Shown in pieces: positions 8,069 through 17,900 of a stretch of 45,682 nucleotides of DNA. The notes beneath the pieces are model-generated. The model made no database searches. It worked only from the letters and a program-made list of their open reading frames with translations, and had not been told where the DNA came from. Source of the DNA: an uncultured Lachnospiraceae bacterium (GTDB taxonomy: Bacteria > Bacillota > Clostridia > Lachnospirales > Lachnospiraceae); contig CAJURQ010000031.1 of NCBI GenBank assembly GCA_910588955.1, forward strand, positions 1 through 45,682, read 5' to 3'. Position numbers and translations under genes: made by a program. Each line of letters opens with the position of its first letter. Position 1 is the first letter of the stretch.

Positions 8069-8284
8069 TTACCTCCCCGTCTCCCTTTTATACTCCAAAA
8101 TATCTCCGGGCTGACAGTCAAGGACGTCGCAGATCGCTTCCAAAGTGGAAAAGCGGATGGCGCTGATTTTTCCTGTCTTTATTTTGGATAAATTGACGTT
8201 CGCAACGCCGACTTTTTCGGAGAGCTCTTTCAATGACATTTTTCTGTCAGCCATAACTCTGTCTAATCTTAAAATAATAGCCAT
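8069..8284 (-). CDS. YozG-like XRE-family HTH regulator
   Basis: A 71-residue DNA-binding protein consisting of one Cro/CI helix-turn-helix (MSLKELSEKVGVANVNLSKIK...FSTLEAICDVLDCQPGDILEY). This is the YozG-type regulator typically found beside DUF2975 membrane proteins. The ATG at 8284 gives the family N-terminus MAIILRLD; a GTG at 8293 is an in-frame alternative. It begins just after the DUF2975 stop codon, so the two are coupled. It probably regulates its own operon. Confidence 0.88.
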   Translation of the reverse strand: MAIILRLDRVMADRKMSLKELSEKVGVANVNLSKIKTGKISAIRFSTLEAICDVLDCQPGDILEYKRETGR

Positions 8285-8293
8285 GTTTATCAC

Positions 8294-8803
8294 CTATAAT
8301 GTTTCGTCCGCCTGATTTTGTAATTCGCATCCATATTCATAAAGCTGGATGATTCCCCAGAAGATAAATCCTGAAATCAATCCTAATCCAAAACTGTTTC
8401 GTAAAATCAACAGGGTAGCTAATAGGGAAATTATCTTTAAATCTTTTATTGTTTCAGGCAAAAATGGAGAATACTCATTACAAAACCGGGTAAAAATTTT
8501 TACGACAAAATGCATAATCAGCGTTATCACAAGCGAAAGCAGTAACGCGGATATGCCAAATACGAGAAACGCGTCTGAGATCCTGCCCTCATCCGCTAAT
8601 TTTGCAGCCCAATATCCCATATTGTCAGCCGTAAAACCTGTTTGGAACACCACGGTCATGCCGTTGAAGGAGTTGCGAAGTACAGACAGCAGGATAATGG
8701 AAACCAGAAATATTCCTGTAATGATTCCAAATACGATTTGAAATACTTTTCCAATGTTTGCGATGAGTTTGCTGGCTTTTTTCATTTTTTCTAATTTATC
8801 CAT
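8294..8803 (-). CDS. DUF2975 membrane protein
   Basis: A 169-residue membrane protein with four hydrophobic segments (about 17-42, 65-95, 98-120 and 130-155), matching DUF2975. These are usually encoded directly before a YozG-like HTH protein, as here. GGAGGGGG lies upstream of the ATG. It is the first gene of the operon 8803-7373, behind a good promoter at 8881-8909. The protein may act as a membrane sensor or anchor for the HTH partner, but no function is established. Confidence 0.82.
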   Translation of the reverse strand: MDKLEKMKKASKLIANIGKVFQIVFGIITGIFLVSIILLSVLRNSFNGMTVVFQTGFTADNMGYWAAKLADEGRISDAFLVFGISALLLSLVITLIMHFVVKIFTRFCNEYSPFLPETIKDLKIISLLATLLILRNSFGLGLISGFIFWGIIQLYEYGCELQNQADETL

Positions 8804-8880
8804 TATGATCCCCCTCCACCATTATGTCTATGGTTTTTTCAGCTTATTATTTTCCTGCCTATGTGCTGATTGTTATGTTG

Positions 8881-8909
8881 ATTATAAATCATGTTTTAAT
8901 GAAAGTCAA
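8881..8909 (-). promoter_or_regulatory. Promoter of the DUF2975 operon
   Basis: On the minus strand TTGACT (8909-8904), 17 bp, TATAAT (8886-8881). The leader to the first start codon is about 70 nt. Confidence 0.75.
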
Positions 8910-8916
8910 CTAATTA

Positions 8917-8933
8917 TTAATGATTATCATTAA
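8917..8933. promoter_or_regulatory. Fur-like palindrome between divergent operons
   Basis: TTAATGAT-T-ATCATTAA is a perfect 8-1-8 dyad. Its inner 13 bases AATGATTATCATT equal the core of the classic Fur box AATGATAATCATT apart from the central base. It lies 8 bp upstream of the -35 of the DUF2975 operon and about 140 bp before the response-regulator gene. The surroundings are very AT-rich, so chance cannot be excluded. Confidence 0.4.
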
Positions 8934-9073
8934 ATTATTTATTATAAAGGTGAACTATAATTTGCAATATATAAAGATGATTTGCGATTATCATGTATGC
9001 AATAAAATTTTTACAATTTAGAAACATTTTTGCGGTATACTTTTCTATTATGAGAAGAGGGAGTGGATAGAAC

Positions 9074-9727
9074 TTGGCTGAAATACTGATTGTGGAGGAC
9101 GAGCTTTCCATCAATGAATTAATCCGCAAAAACTTAAGTCTTACGGGGCACCGCTGCACGCAGGCTTTTGATGGAAAGACGGCGGTTTCACTGCTGGAAA
9201 ACAGGAATTTTGACTTGCTGGTGCTTGACATTATGCTGCCCGGACTGGATGGCTATCAGGTGTTTGAGAGGGCGTCCGGGACGCCAACTATTTTTCTGAC
9301 GGCAAAAAGTGAATTGGCGGATAAGCTGAAAGGGCTGGCAATGGGAGCGGACGATTATCTGACAAAACCTTTTCAGATGCTGGAACTGGCGGCAAGAGTG
9401 GAGGCGGTACTGCGGCGGACGAAAAAGGGGGAGACAGAATTTGAGATGGGCGACTTAAAAGTGGATTTTGGCAGGCATCAGGCTTTCTTAAAGGGAACGG
9501 CTGTCGAGTGTACGCCAAAAGAATATGAACTGCTGGAGGTGCTGGTCAGGAACCGGAATATCGCCCTTTCTCGGGAAAAGCTGCTAGATATGGTATGGGG
9601 ATATGATTTTGACGGGGGCACGCGCACCGTGGATGTCCATATTCAGAGACTGCGGCAGAAGCTGCATCTGGAAAACGATATCAGAACAGTATATAAGCTG
9701 GGATATCGTCTGGAGGTGCGGGAATGA
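9074..9727 (+). CDS. OmpR/PhoB-family response regulator
   Basis: A 217-residue two-component regulator. The receiver domain (1-115) has the acidic pair VEDE at 5-8, phospho-acceptor Asp52 in LVLDIMLPG, and the conserved Lys in LTKPF. The winged-helix DNA-binding domain (125-217) has TPKEYELLEVL and the recognition-helix region GGTRTVDVHIQRLR. Translation starts at a TTG preceded by GAGGGAG; no better in-frame ATG exists. A -10-like TATACT lies at 9036-9041. The gene overlaps the kinase by 4 bp. It is expected to control itself and possibly the secreted protein that follows. Confidence 0.92.
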   Translation: MAEILIVEDELSINELIRKNLSLTGHRCTQAFDGKTAVSLLENRNFDLLVLDIMLPGLDGYQVFERASGTPTIFLTAKSELADKLKGLAMGADDYLTKPFQMLELAARVEAVLRRTKKGETEFEMGDLKVDFGRHQAFLKGTAVECTPKEYELLEVLVRNRNIALSREKLLDMVWGYDFDGGTRTVDVHIQRLRQKLHLENDIRTVYKLGYRLEVRE

Positions 9728-11124
9728 AAAAAAAGATATTTTTTGTCGCGCTCATTCTGTTTCATGTGTTTCTTAATTCGATGATTCTGATTGTCTCCCA
9801 TGTGATTTTGCGGGATAAGCTTTCCGCGGCACGGGATAAATCTTTGGCGGAGCATTATGTCATTGCCTCGTCCATGCTTGGGGATATGCAGGCGCTGGAG
9901 CAGAGGGGAACTCTTGTGGAGGAAAATGTAGACAGTCTGATGCGCCAGTATTCCCGGTATCTGCAGGGAAAGGGAAACTGGCTGGCAGTGTCTTTTTCGG
10001 GGGAATGGATTTACGAAAGCGCAGCCGCCTCGCTGGAAGGAAACCGGGATGCCCCGCCGGATACGGGTTACAGTCAGGAGAGGCTTGTGTATATGGAAAA
10101 CGAAAGCGTCCCTGTGCTTTGCGTTTACGGCAGTTTTCCGGCTCCGTGGCAGGATTACGGGCTGATGTATATCGGGAATTTAAGTGAGCCCATCCGGTCA
10201 TGGCGTCATACGAAAAATGTGCTTTTTCTGGCAGGCGTCGGGGTGACGCTTTTGATGGCGTTTTTCCTGTCTCAATTTCTAAATATCATCTTTCGACCGT
10301 TAAGACAGATTTCCGGCGCGTCAGCGAAGATTGCGGATGGAAATTACGGCAGCAGGATTCTGGTTCATGGAACGGATGAAATTTCCCGTGTGGCGCATCA
10401 TTTTAACCGAATGGCGGATAAGGTGGAAAAGCAGATCAGGCAGCTTGCGGATGCTGCGGAGCAGAAACAGCAGTTTGTTGATAATTTTTCCCATGAACTG
10501 CGCATTCCGCTGACGGCGATTTACGGGTATGCCGAGTATATCCAAAAAGCGCCTGTGTCGGATGAGGAGCGTTATGAATGTACGCAGTTTATCATGTCAG
10601 AGTGCAGCAGGCTCCAGCATATGGCGTACCAGCTTCTCGATATGGCGCTGCTTCGTCAGGACGAAGGAAAAAGCAGCAATTGTTCCGTGAAAGCGCTCTT
10701 TGCGCAGTCGGAAAAGGCGATGCAGTTGAAGGCGCGGGAAAAACAGGTGAGGCTTAATTTTGCGCTGTCATGTGACTATATTATCAGGGGGAATCCGGAG
10801 CAGCTTTTAATCGTGCTTAATAATCTGGTTGACAATGCAATTAAGGCAAGCGAAGCGGAAGGGGAGGTCCGGATTTGCGTTTATCCGGAAGAAGCCCATA
10901 TGGTAGTGGAAGTGCAAGATGAGGGAATCGGCATGGAACCGGAGCAGCTATCCCATATCAAAGAAGCATTTTATCGTGTGGATAAGGCGCGCAGCCGTGC
11001 CGCCGGCGGCGCAGGGCTTGGGCTTGCGCTCTGTGAGAAAATCATCCAGAATCATCATGCCGATATGTCATTTCGTTCAACACCGGGTTTGGGAACGACC
11101 GTAAAACTTTCTTTTCCCGTGTAG
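9724..11124 (+). CDS. Sensor histidine kinase
   Basis: A 466-residue membrane kinase. Helix 1 is at about 5-28 and helix 2 at about 165-190, enclosing a ~135-residue extracellular sensor. A HAMP domain follows (about 185-240), then HisKA with phospho-acceptor His257 in FSHELRIPL, then the ATPase domain with NNLVDNAIKAS (N box), DEGIGM (G1) and GGAGLGLAL (G2). All catalytic motifs are present; the H box has Ile where Thr is common. It overlaps its response regulator in an ATGA arrangement. The stimulus is unknown. Confidence 0.92.
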   Translation: MKKKIFFVALILFHVFLNSMILIVSHVILRDKLSAARDKSLAEHYVIASSMLGDMQALEQRGTLVEENVDSLMRQYSRYLQGKGNWLAVSFSGEWIYESAAASLEGNRDAPPDTGYSQERLVYMENESVPVLCVYGSFPAPWQDYGLMYIGNLSEPIRSWRHTKNVLFLAGVGVTLLMAFFLSQFLNIIFRPLRQISGASAKIADGNYGSRILVHGTDEISRVAHHFNRMADKVEKQIRQLADAAEQKQQFVDNFSHELRIPLTAIYGYAEYIQKAPVSDEERYECTQFIMSECSRLQHMAYQLLDMALLRQDEGKSSNCSVKALFAQSEKAMQLKAREKQVRLNFALSCDYIIRGNPEQLLIVLNNLVDNAIKASEAEGEVRICVYPEEAHMVVEVQDEGIGMEPEQLSHIKEAFYRVDKARSRAAGGAGLGLALCEKIIQNHHADMSFRSTPGLGTTVKLSFPV

Positions 11125-11240
11125 AAATATTTTTGTTGGATTATAAAAAATTTTACATGTCTGAAATAACCTTGATATGTTTTGGATACAGAGTTGTTTT
11201 ATTGTGTACTTATCAAAACAAACGAAAGGAGAGTTTCCCT

Positions 11241-12119
11241 ATGAAACAGAAAAACATGTTAAAATTGACAGCAGCAGCACTCGCCATTATCGGTGCAGGC
11301 ACGATTGCCTTTCATCTGGCATCGGAGGTGGCTCTGGCGGCGAATGAGGGAAAGGTGGAGAAGGTTGCTACCACCTATCAGGTGCCGGACAGCTCGCAAA
11401 TAGCATTGCCGGTGCACGAGGAAAAGGAAAGGAAGGAAGAAACAAAAGAGGAGAAACAGGAAGAGAAAGGAAACGTAAATTATACGTTAAGTATGGACAG
11501 TCTGAATACCGGGACGCCTGCGGATACGGATTTAACAATGGAGAAGGCGGCTGAAATTGGCGCAGGGTATTTAAAGGAGATTTACAGACTGGATCTGAAC
11601 GGCGCTTATGTGTACATGAGCTATTATCCGGGGACGGAAACTTTTCCCCGTCCTTTCTGGTCGGCAGACGTTCTGTTTGAGAAAGAACAGAAGCCGGAGA
11701 GTACAAGATGGGACTACATGGTGGATGCCGTTACGGGGGAGCTTTTCAACATTAGTCATGGCAGGCAGCTGGGGGTAAGCGTACCGCTCGGCATGGATGC
11801 GGCGCTGGAAAAGGATTACGGTCAGTATGCGGAGCTTGCCAAAAAGAAAGTGACGGAATGTAAGCTGATAGACGGTTCCGTCAACAGGGTCGAGTATAAT
11901 TGTCAGGGATACCAATGTAATGATCCGACGATTACGGTAGATGTCATAGGCGAAAACGGAGAGATTGTCAATATGACGTTTTCACGCTACGATCAGGCAT
12001 TTTTAGGGCTGATTACGGACACTTCACGGAAAATAACGGAGTCTGCGCTGGAGCACTTGGCAGGAGAGACAGAGAATGTTGAGACGAGCGTGTCGGAGAC
12101 GATGAGCATGATAGAATAA
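11241..12119 (+). CDS. Secreted PepSY-like protein
   Basis: A 292-residue exported protein. The start at 11241 has AAAGGAGAG eight bases upstream and gives a normal signal peptide (MKQKNM, then a hydrophobic stretch through about residue 28, cleavage near ALAA). A charged low-complexity Glu/Lys linker spans about 62-80. The rest has two approximate copies of a motif in which a helix (EKAAEIGAGYLKEIY) is followed by strands ending in a D-VTGELFNI type turn, similar to PepSY/YpeB-like repeats. It follows the two-component genes by 116 bp and is probably their target or their extracellular accessory. No enzymatic motif was seen. Confidence 0.68.
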   Translation: MKQKNMLKLTAAALAIIGAGTIAFHLASEVALAANEGKVEKVATTYQVPDSSQIALPVHEEKERKEETKEEKQEEKGNVNYTLSMDSLNTGTPADTDLTMEKAAEIGAGYLKEIYRLDLNGAYVYMSYYPGTETFPRPFWSADVLFEKEQKPESTRWDYMVDAVTGELFNISHGRQLGVSVPLGMDAALEKDYGQYAELAKKKVTECKLIDGSVNRVEYNCQGYQCNDPTITVDVIGENGEIVNMTFSRYDQAFLGLITDTSRKITESALEHLAGETENVETSVSETMSMIE

Positions 12120-12233
12120 TGAAGTGAGTATTTGTTTCGCATACATTCTCTTAAAAATATCCTAGGTTGAATAGTTTTTGGCATTCAACTCGCGGTATAT
12201 ATTCCGGAGATATTCTGATTTTAAAAGTACATA

Positions 12234-12287
12234 TTGACATTAGTATAACAACGTGTTATGTTAAATGCATGACACGTTGTTATACTA
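12234..12287 (+). promoter_or_regulatory. BlaI-type promoter with double operator
   Basis: TTGACA (12234-12239), 17 bp, TATGTT (12257-12262). Two dyads overlap the core promoter: ATAACA-ACG-TGTTAT (12245-12259) and ATGACA-CGT-TGTTAT (12269-12283). Together they also form one 16-bp perfect inverted repeat (12241-12256 with 12272-12287). This is the classic layout for a BlaI/MecI-family repressor bound as tandem dimers over its own promoter. Confidence 0.85.
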
Positions 12288-12303
12288 CTGGGGAGAATAT
12301 CAT

Positions 12304-12684
12304 ATGCTGCAAAAATTATCCGACGCAGAACTTGAAATTATGAAAATTATCTGGGAGAACCCGGAGGAGACGACTCTGTTTTCCTATCTAATGGAGGAAC
12401 TGGCAGCGCAGGGGAAGCCCTGCCAGAAAAATACGCTGATTGTTCTGTTATCCCGGCTTGTCGGCAAAGGGTATCTGCGCGCGACAAAGGTCGGGCGGCG
12501 CAACGAATATGTGCCGCTTATCACAGAGACGGCGTACCAGACGGCACAGACCCAGCATTTTATTGATAAGGTTTACGAAGGGAGTGTCAAGGGGCTGGTC
12601 ACGAATCTGATTGCGGGGGACTTGCTTACAGATGAAGAATACGAGGAGTTGAAAGCGCTTTTGGAAGGAGGGAGGAAAAGGTGA
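12304..12684 (+). CDS. BlaI/MecI/CopY-family repressor
   Basis: A 126-residue winged-helix repressor: LSDAELEIMKIIWENPEETT opens the domain, NTLIVLLSRLVGKGYL is the recognition region, and a C-terminal helical part provides dimerisation and the proteolysis-sensitive hinge. The ATG at 12304 is chosen because GGGGAG lies upstream and the N-terminus matches the family; the ORF opening at 12265 lies inside the operator. It overlaps the M56 gene by 4 bp. The family mechanism is that the partner metallopeptidase triggers loss of the repressor, freeing the promoter at 12234. Confidence 0.92.
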   Translation: MLQKLSDAELEIMKIIWENPEETTLFSYLMEELAAQGKPCQKNTLIVLLSRLVGKGYLRATKVGRRNEYVPLITETAYQTAQTQHFIDKVYEGSVKGLVTNLIAGDLLTDEEYEELKALLEGGRKR

Positions 12685-14786
12685 CACAGATTTTTAGGAC
12701 GGTTTTATCCATGTCCCTGTCAGGGACGCTGCTTATTCTGGCGCTGCTTCTTGGCGGGCGGCTTTTAAAGGGGAAACTTGGCAGGCAGTGGCAGTATTAC
12801 ATCTGGCTGATCGTTGTTCTGCGGCTTTTTCTTCCCTTCGGACCGGAGGCAAGTCTGATGGGGCAGGTGCATCGGGTGGCGGATCGCGCGGTTGTACAGA
12901 TGGAGCAGGAGTCACAAAATTCCATGCAGAACGGTCAACAATTTACCGTAGGAGAACAAGACGAGCCTGTTTCAGGGGGCGGAGGAGAGTACATACCCGC
13001 CGATTCACAGGGAACGACGATACGGGATGAGGATACGAAGACAGCTTGGGAAAATGGTTCGCCCTTTTTAAAAGCGTTGGCTTTAGTTGAAAAATACTTC
13101 TGGGTCATCTGGCTGGCTGTGGCGTTGGCGATGCTCACCCGAAGGATAAGCATGTACCGGAGTTATATCAGGTATGTGACAGCCGGAACAGAGCTGGTCT
13201 GCGACGTCTCGCTTTTAGATCGCCTTGCAATAATCCAAAAGCAGGCTGGAATCGGCAGAACGTTGGAACTTGGCGTGAATCCGCAGGTTTCTTCGCCGAT
13301 GCTTGTGGGATATTTTCATCCCTGTATCATTCTGCCAGACCTTACGGTGGCGGAAAAGGACTTCCCGTATATTATCATGCATGAACTGACGCACTATAAG
13401 CGCAGGGATATCTGGTATAAATGGCTGGTGCAGCTTGTGGTCTGCATACACTGGTTTAATCCGTTTGTTCATGTGATGAGCCGGGAGATCGACAAAGCAT
13501 GTGAGTTTGCCTGCGACGAGGCGGTAGTGAGAAAAATGGGGTACGATCACGCAAGGGATTACGGGAAAACGCTTCTCGATGCGATGACGCAGGCGGGGAC
13601 TTGCAGGGAGCCGATTGCCGCCGTTACCATGAGCGCCAACAAGGAACTGTTGAGAGAAAGGCTGGGTGCGATTATGAATTGTGGAAAGAAAACGAAGAGG
13701 GCAGGAACCATAGCGACGGTGCTGACTGTGGGTATTGTTCTGGGAACGGTATTTATCGGGGTGTATCCGACGGCAGCGGCGGAGCCGGATCCTATTGTGC
13801 ACGCTGACAAGACCGGGGTATCAGAAGTGGACGGTATCAAGGCACCGGCATTATCCGCGCCGGGTAAAACGTTGGAAGATGACAAGGAAGCATCTGCGGC
13901 AGAGATAGAAGAGTATTACAAGAACCGCAGCCTGCCTCTGTTCTATATCGCGTTTGACGAACTGGATGAGAAAGCGCAGGAAACATGGCTTGACAGGATT
14001 TATGCGGACAGGAATCTTCAGTTTTTTTCTGCCGGTGTACAGAGGCTTGACGCAGGCAGTCCGTTGATACAGTCCTTTGCGCAAAGATTTTATGAGGAGG
14101 ATGATGTCGCTTTTTTCTCTGTTCTGGCGGATGAAATCATGAGTGAGGAGATGCTGGAGAGGTGGCTTGATCAGGCGATTGCGGATCAGAAATGGACATT
14201 CCAGTCGATGCTCTATGATGAGCTGGGGCGGGATGAGGAAAAGGATGCGCTGGATAAAGAATGGGAGAAAAAGCAGGCGGAGGAGTATCGGGCAGTGGGC
14301 GTTAGCAGAGAGGGGAAGAGCTATTATTACAAGGGAGAGCTTGTCTATATTTTTCTGGACCGAAATTTGCCGAACCAATCCTTCTTTACTCTGGACATGA
14401 ATCCGGCAGGGACAGTCAATATCAAAATCATCCGTTCGGCGGACGGACAGATCACGGGTGTGACATACATGACAGAGGCGGAAGTGGGGGAGCTGCTTGG
14501 GGATATGTATGAGGATGAAGAGGAGGACAATGAGGCGGATGAGCAGGAGAACGAGATCTTTCCCCGGGAGATGACCGTGAATATGCCGGTGTGCAGGATC
14601 AGAGCGGGCGCCGGAGAAGCGTTTCCGGTCGTAAATCTGGTCGGGGAAGGCGAGCGTGTCACGGTTCTCGGAAAGAGGGAAGGGAGTGACGGAAGGCTGT
14701 GGTATCTTCTGGATCAGGAGTCGCTGTCGGAGGAACCGGAGCCTTCTGTGGAAGAGTGTTATATCCGGGGGGATTTGTTGGAGTGA
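12681..14786 (+). CDS. BlaR1-like M56 membrane peptidase with repeat and SH3 exterior
   Basis: A 701-residue sensor-transducer starting at GTG. Hydrophobic segments lie at about 5-28, 36-52, 133-153 and 338-360. The M56 zinc site is HELTH (234-238), with the downstream Glu in CEFACDEAV. Beyond the last helix (from ~370) it lacks the penicillin-binding domain of BlaR1. Instead it has two approximate ~75-residue repeats (FDELDEKAQETWLDRIYADRN and ADEIMSEEMLERWLDQAIADQ), an acidic linker (EDEEEDNEADEQE) and a C-terminal SH3-type domain (about 630-695). It probably senses an envelope signal and inactivates the BlaI partner. The signal is unknown. Confidence 0.85.
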   Translation: MTQIFRTVLSMSLSGTLLILALLLGGRLLKGKLGRQWQYYIWLIVVLRLFLPFGPEASLMGQVHRVADRAVVQMEQESQNSMQNGQQFTVGEQDEPVSGGGGEYIPADSQGTTIRDEDTKTAWENGSPFLKALALVEKYFWVIWLAVALAMLTRRISMYRSYIRYVTAGTELVCDVSLLDRLAIIQKQAGIGRTLELGVNPQVSSPMLVGYFHPCIILPDLTVAEKDFPYIIMHELTHYKRRDIWYKWLVQLVVCIHWFNPFVHVMSREIDKACEFACDEAVVRKMGYDHARDYGKTLLDAMTQAGTCREPIAAVTMSANKELLRERLGAIMNCGKKTKRAGTIATVLTVGIVLGTVFIGVYPTAAAEPDPIVHADKTGVSEVDGIKAPALSAPGKTLEDDKEASAAEIEEYYKNRSLPLFYIAFDELDEKAQETWLDRIYADRNLQFFSAGVQRLDAGSPLIQSFAQRFYEEDDVAFFSVLADEIMSEEMLERWLDQAIADQKWTFQSMLYDELGRDEEKDALDKEWEKKQAEEYRAVGVSREGKSYYYKGELVYIFLDRNLPNQSFFTLDMNPAGTVNIKIIRSADGQITGVTYMTEAEVGELLGDMYEDEEEDNEADEQENEIFPREMTVNMPVCRIRAGAGEAFPVVNLVGEGERVTVLGKREGSDGRLWYLLDQESLSEEPEPSVEECYIRGDLLE

Positions 14787-14806
14787 AAAAGTATAGATTT
14801 GATAGG

Positions 14807-14845
14807 AAAACACCATTCCATGCAGCTTGGGGTGGTGTTTTTAAT
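14807..14845 (+). terminator. Rho-independent terminator after the M56 gene
   Basis: AACACCA-TTCC pairs with GGGG-TGGTGTT across a short loop, followed by TTTTTAAT. The stem lies 20 bp after the M56 stop codon. Confidence 0.8.
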
Positions 14846-14920
14846 ATTGTCATCATTTGGAAAAAGATGTAAAATAGTAGTCAGAAACATTCATGTCGGA
14901 TAATGTAAAAGGTGAGACGA

Positions 14921-17900
14921 ATGAACGCAGTTTTTCGTGATATCTTTCGAGCAATCCATGAGGGTAAGTGGATAAGCATCGAGTACCTCAACAGAGAAGA
15001 ACAGATTACAAAATATTGGATCGGTATTCGCAATTTAGATGTCCGAAACCGTACGTTGTCAGTAGAAGGTTTGCACCTTGTAAAGCATACGGTGGAAGCT
15101 TTCGACAAAATTAAAATAGATTCCATACAAAATTCCAGAATCATTGAAGGTTCATTTTATCCTGTCAACGAAGCGTTGGTCAAGGATATTTATTTAAATC
15201 CCCACAAGTACAATACCATATTTGACAATACCGCGAATTTGAAGATACTCGGCTATTTGGAAATGTGCAACCGCTTGGACTCTGTGCCCTATAAGTCGGA
15301 TTTCAGTCTGGTGCGGTATCTCGACCACGACCATATACGGGGAGATTTGTACCAGTTGAGCGCGGAACAGTTTCGGGAAATTGTGAAGAATTTTCAGTAT
15401 CAGTCGGAGAAAAAGGAACATGCGGATGGCAGACTGCAAATAAAACAGCTGGCAATGAATGTTTTAAGTATTCATATGACGCAGGGGCTTTATGTACTGG
15501 CTTACCGCAAGCTGAATCTGGATGTGAAGCAGCGTGCGCTGAAACCGGACGAAGAGATTACAATCTGCACGGAATTTACTATAGACGGAACGAAGCAGAG
15601 CATCCGCAGATTTCTGGACGGGGATGAATATGAACTGCTTGCCGATTTTGAGACAAATCAGGAACGAATCAAAGACTGCATTACGAAGCGTATGAGACAG
15701 GGTGGCAGTAACGTGGACGACATGCCCTATATTATTGGATTAGAATCGGACATTGCGCTGGATTTGCATAACGAATATCAAGCCATTATGAAGATGTATC
15801 AAAAGGGGAAAGTGTCGGTGCCAATCAGGGCATTTTTTGGAGATTTACTGGAACGTCCGAGGAGGACGGCGGCTTATCCGATTGCTCTGATTAATCAACG
15901 GATTAACATGGACCAGCTGCTTGCGATTCATAATGCCATGAAATACCCGGTGGCATATATTCAGGGACCGCCCGGGACGGGAAAGACCAACACGATTATG
16001 AATACGATTGTGACGGCGTTTTTTAATGAGCGCACGGTATTGTTTGCGTCCTATAACAATCATCCGATTAACGGTGTGTATGAGAAGCTGTCTGCCATCA
16101 AGTATCGCGGCAGGACGATTCCCTTTCCTATTCTACGCCTAGGAAATAACGAGAAGGTCAAAGAAGCGCTTATCACCATGCGCAAGCTTTACGAGGAGGT
16201 AAAGAATATCAAGGTCTTTGAGCGGACGCTTGACCGAAACAAAGACGACCGTAAAAATCGCGCGAAACGTTTGTCGGAAATGTTGAAGCGGTACGAAGAT
16301 TTGCTGGATTTAAAGGAACGCAAGGAAACGATTGACAGAGTGCTTGAATATGAAAAGAAAAAGGGAATCTCTTTCGAGATGATGTCGTTTGAGGAAGATT
16401 TGAGAGTCCGGCAGCAAGGACAGATTAGCAATAAGATGAAGTCGACGGGAGAGGTGTCTGAGGAAGAGGCGATTTCGCTTTTGGACAAAGACATTGATGC
16501 TTTGAAGGAATACCTTTATTATACTTCCGCCGGATATATTAAGAAAATCGGTGCGCCCAGAAATGCGGAGCTTAAGGAAATTTTGGAGATGGAGGAGGGG
16601 GAAAAGCAGCTTGAGGCTTTTACAAAATATCTGGGGGACAAGGAGAACATCAACAAGCTTCAAAAAATTTTTCCGATTATTGTCACAACCTGTATTTCTG
16701 CGCACCGTCTCGGGGAACCGTCGCCGATGTTTGATATGGTGATTATGGATGAGGCGAGCCAGTGCAATATCGCGGTTTCCCTAGTGCCGATCGTGCGTGG
16801 AGAATGTTTGATGCTGGTGGGCGACCCTCAGCAGCTGAATCCCGTTATTCTGTTAGATGAAATTACGAACGAAAAATTAAAGAAGCGTTATAAGGTAACG
16901 GATGAGTATGATTACCGGAAGAACTCTATTTATAAAACGTATCTGGCATGCGATGCAGTCAGCGACGAGACGCTTTTGCATAATCATTATCGCTGCCATA
17001 AGAGCATTATTGAATTTAACAACCGAAAATATTATCATTCGCGGTTGAATATTCTGTCGGAGAGCAAAGAGACACAGCCGCTTTGCTATGTGGATATGCA
17101 GGAGGCGTTTTCCGATTATAAAAATACCGCGCCTGCGGAGGCTTACGAGATTGCAAAATACGCATCTTTAAACCGGGATAAAAACATTGGCATCATTACG
17201 CCCTTTGTGAATCAGAAAAAGCTGATTGAGGAGGAACTGCAGCGAGCTAAGGTAACGAATGTAAGCTGCGGAACGGTTCATGCATTTCAGGGAGACGAAA
17301 AAGATGTGATTCTGTTTTCCACGGCGATTACGGACCAGACGCAGGCAGGCACCTATGAGTGGCTTAAGAATAACAAAGAATTAATTAACGTGGCGACATC
17401 TCGAGCAAAGGATAAATTGATCGTACTTTCCAGCAAAAAGAATTTGGAACGGCTTCACCAGAAGGAGGGCGACGACGATTTATACGAACTTGCGCAGTAT
17501 GTCTGGTCCAACGGCACATCTAAGGTGACGCCAAAGCAGTCCGCCTCAAGGGCTTTGGGTGTAAAGCCTTTCAGCAGCGCGACGGAAGAAGCTTTTTTGC
17601 AGAACCTGACCCATGCGCTGGAAAATATATGGCTGACACAGAGCCGTTATACGATCCATAAGGAAGTAGCGATTGCGCATGTCTTCGAGGGAAACGAGAG
17701 CTATAATGATTTGTTTTATAATGGGCGTTTTGATTTTGTGGTGTATGAAAAATTTGGCAAGAGAGAGATGCCGATTTTGGCGATCGAGTTGGACGGCAAG
17801 GAGCATTTTGAAAGTGATGTTGTCATGAACCGGGACAAGAAGAAAAACGCAATCTGTAAAGAGCATAATCTGCAATTAATCCGCGTGGAAAATTCATACG

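Noticed and set aside
12166..12188. Hairpin GTTGAAT/ATTCAAC after the secreted protein gene
   Set aside because: The stem is only 7 bp and no T-run follows, so it was not listed as a terminator.
13851..14816. 321-residue minus-strand frame opposite the M56 exterior
   Set aside because: Composition is typical of antisense frames, and the plus strand has an SH3-type domain and repeats.
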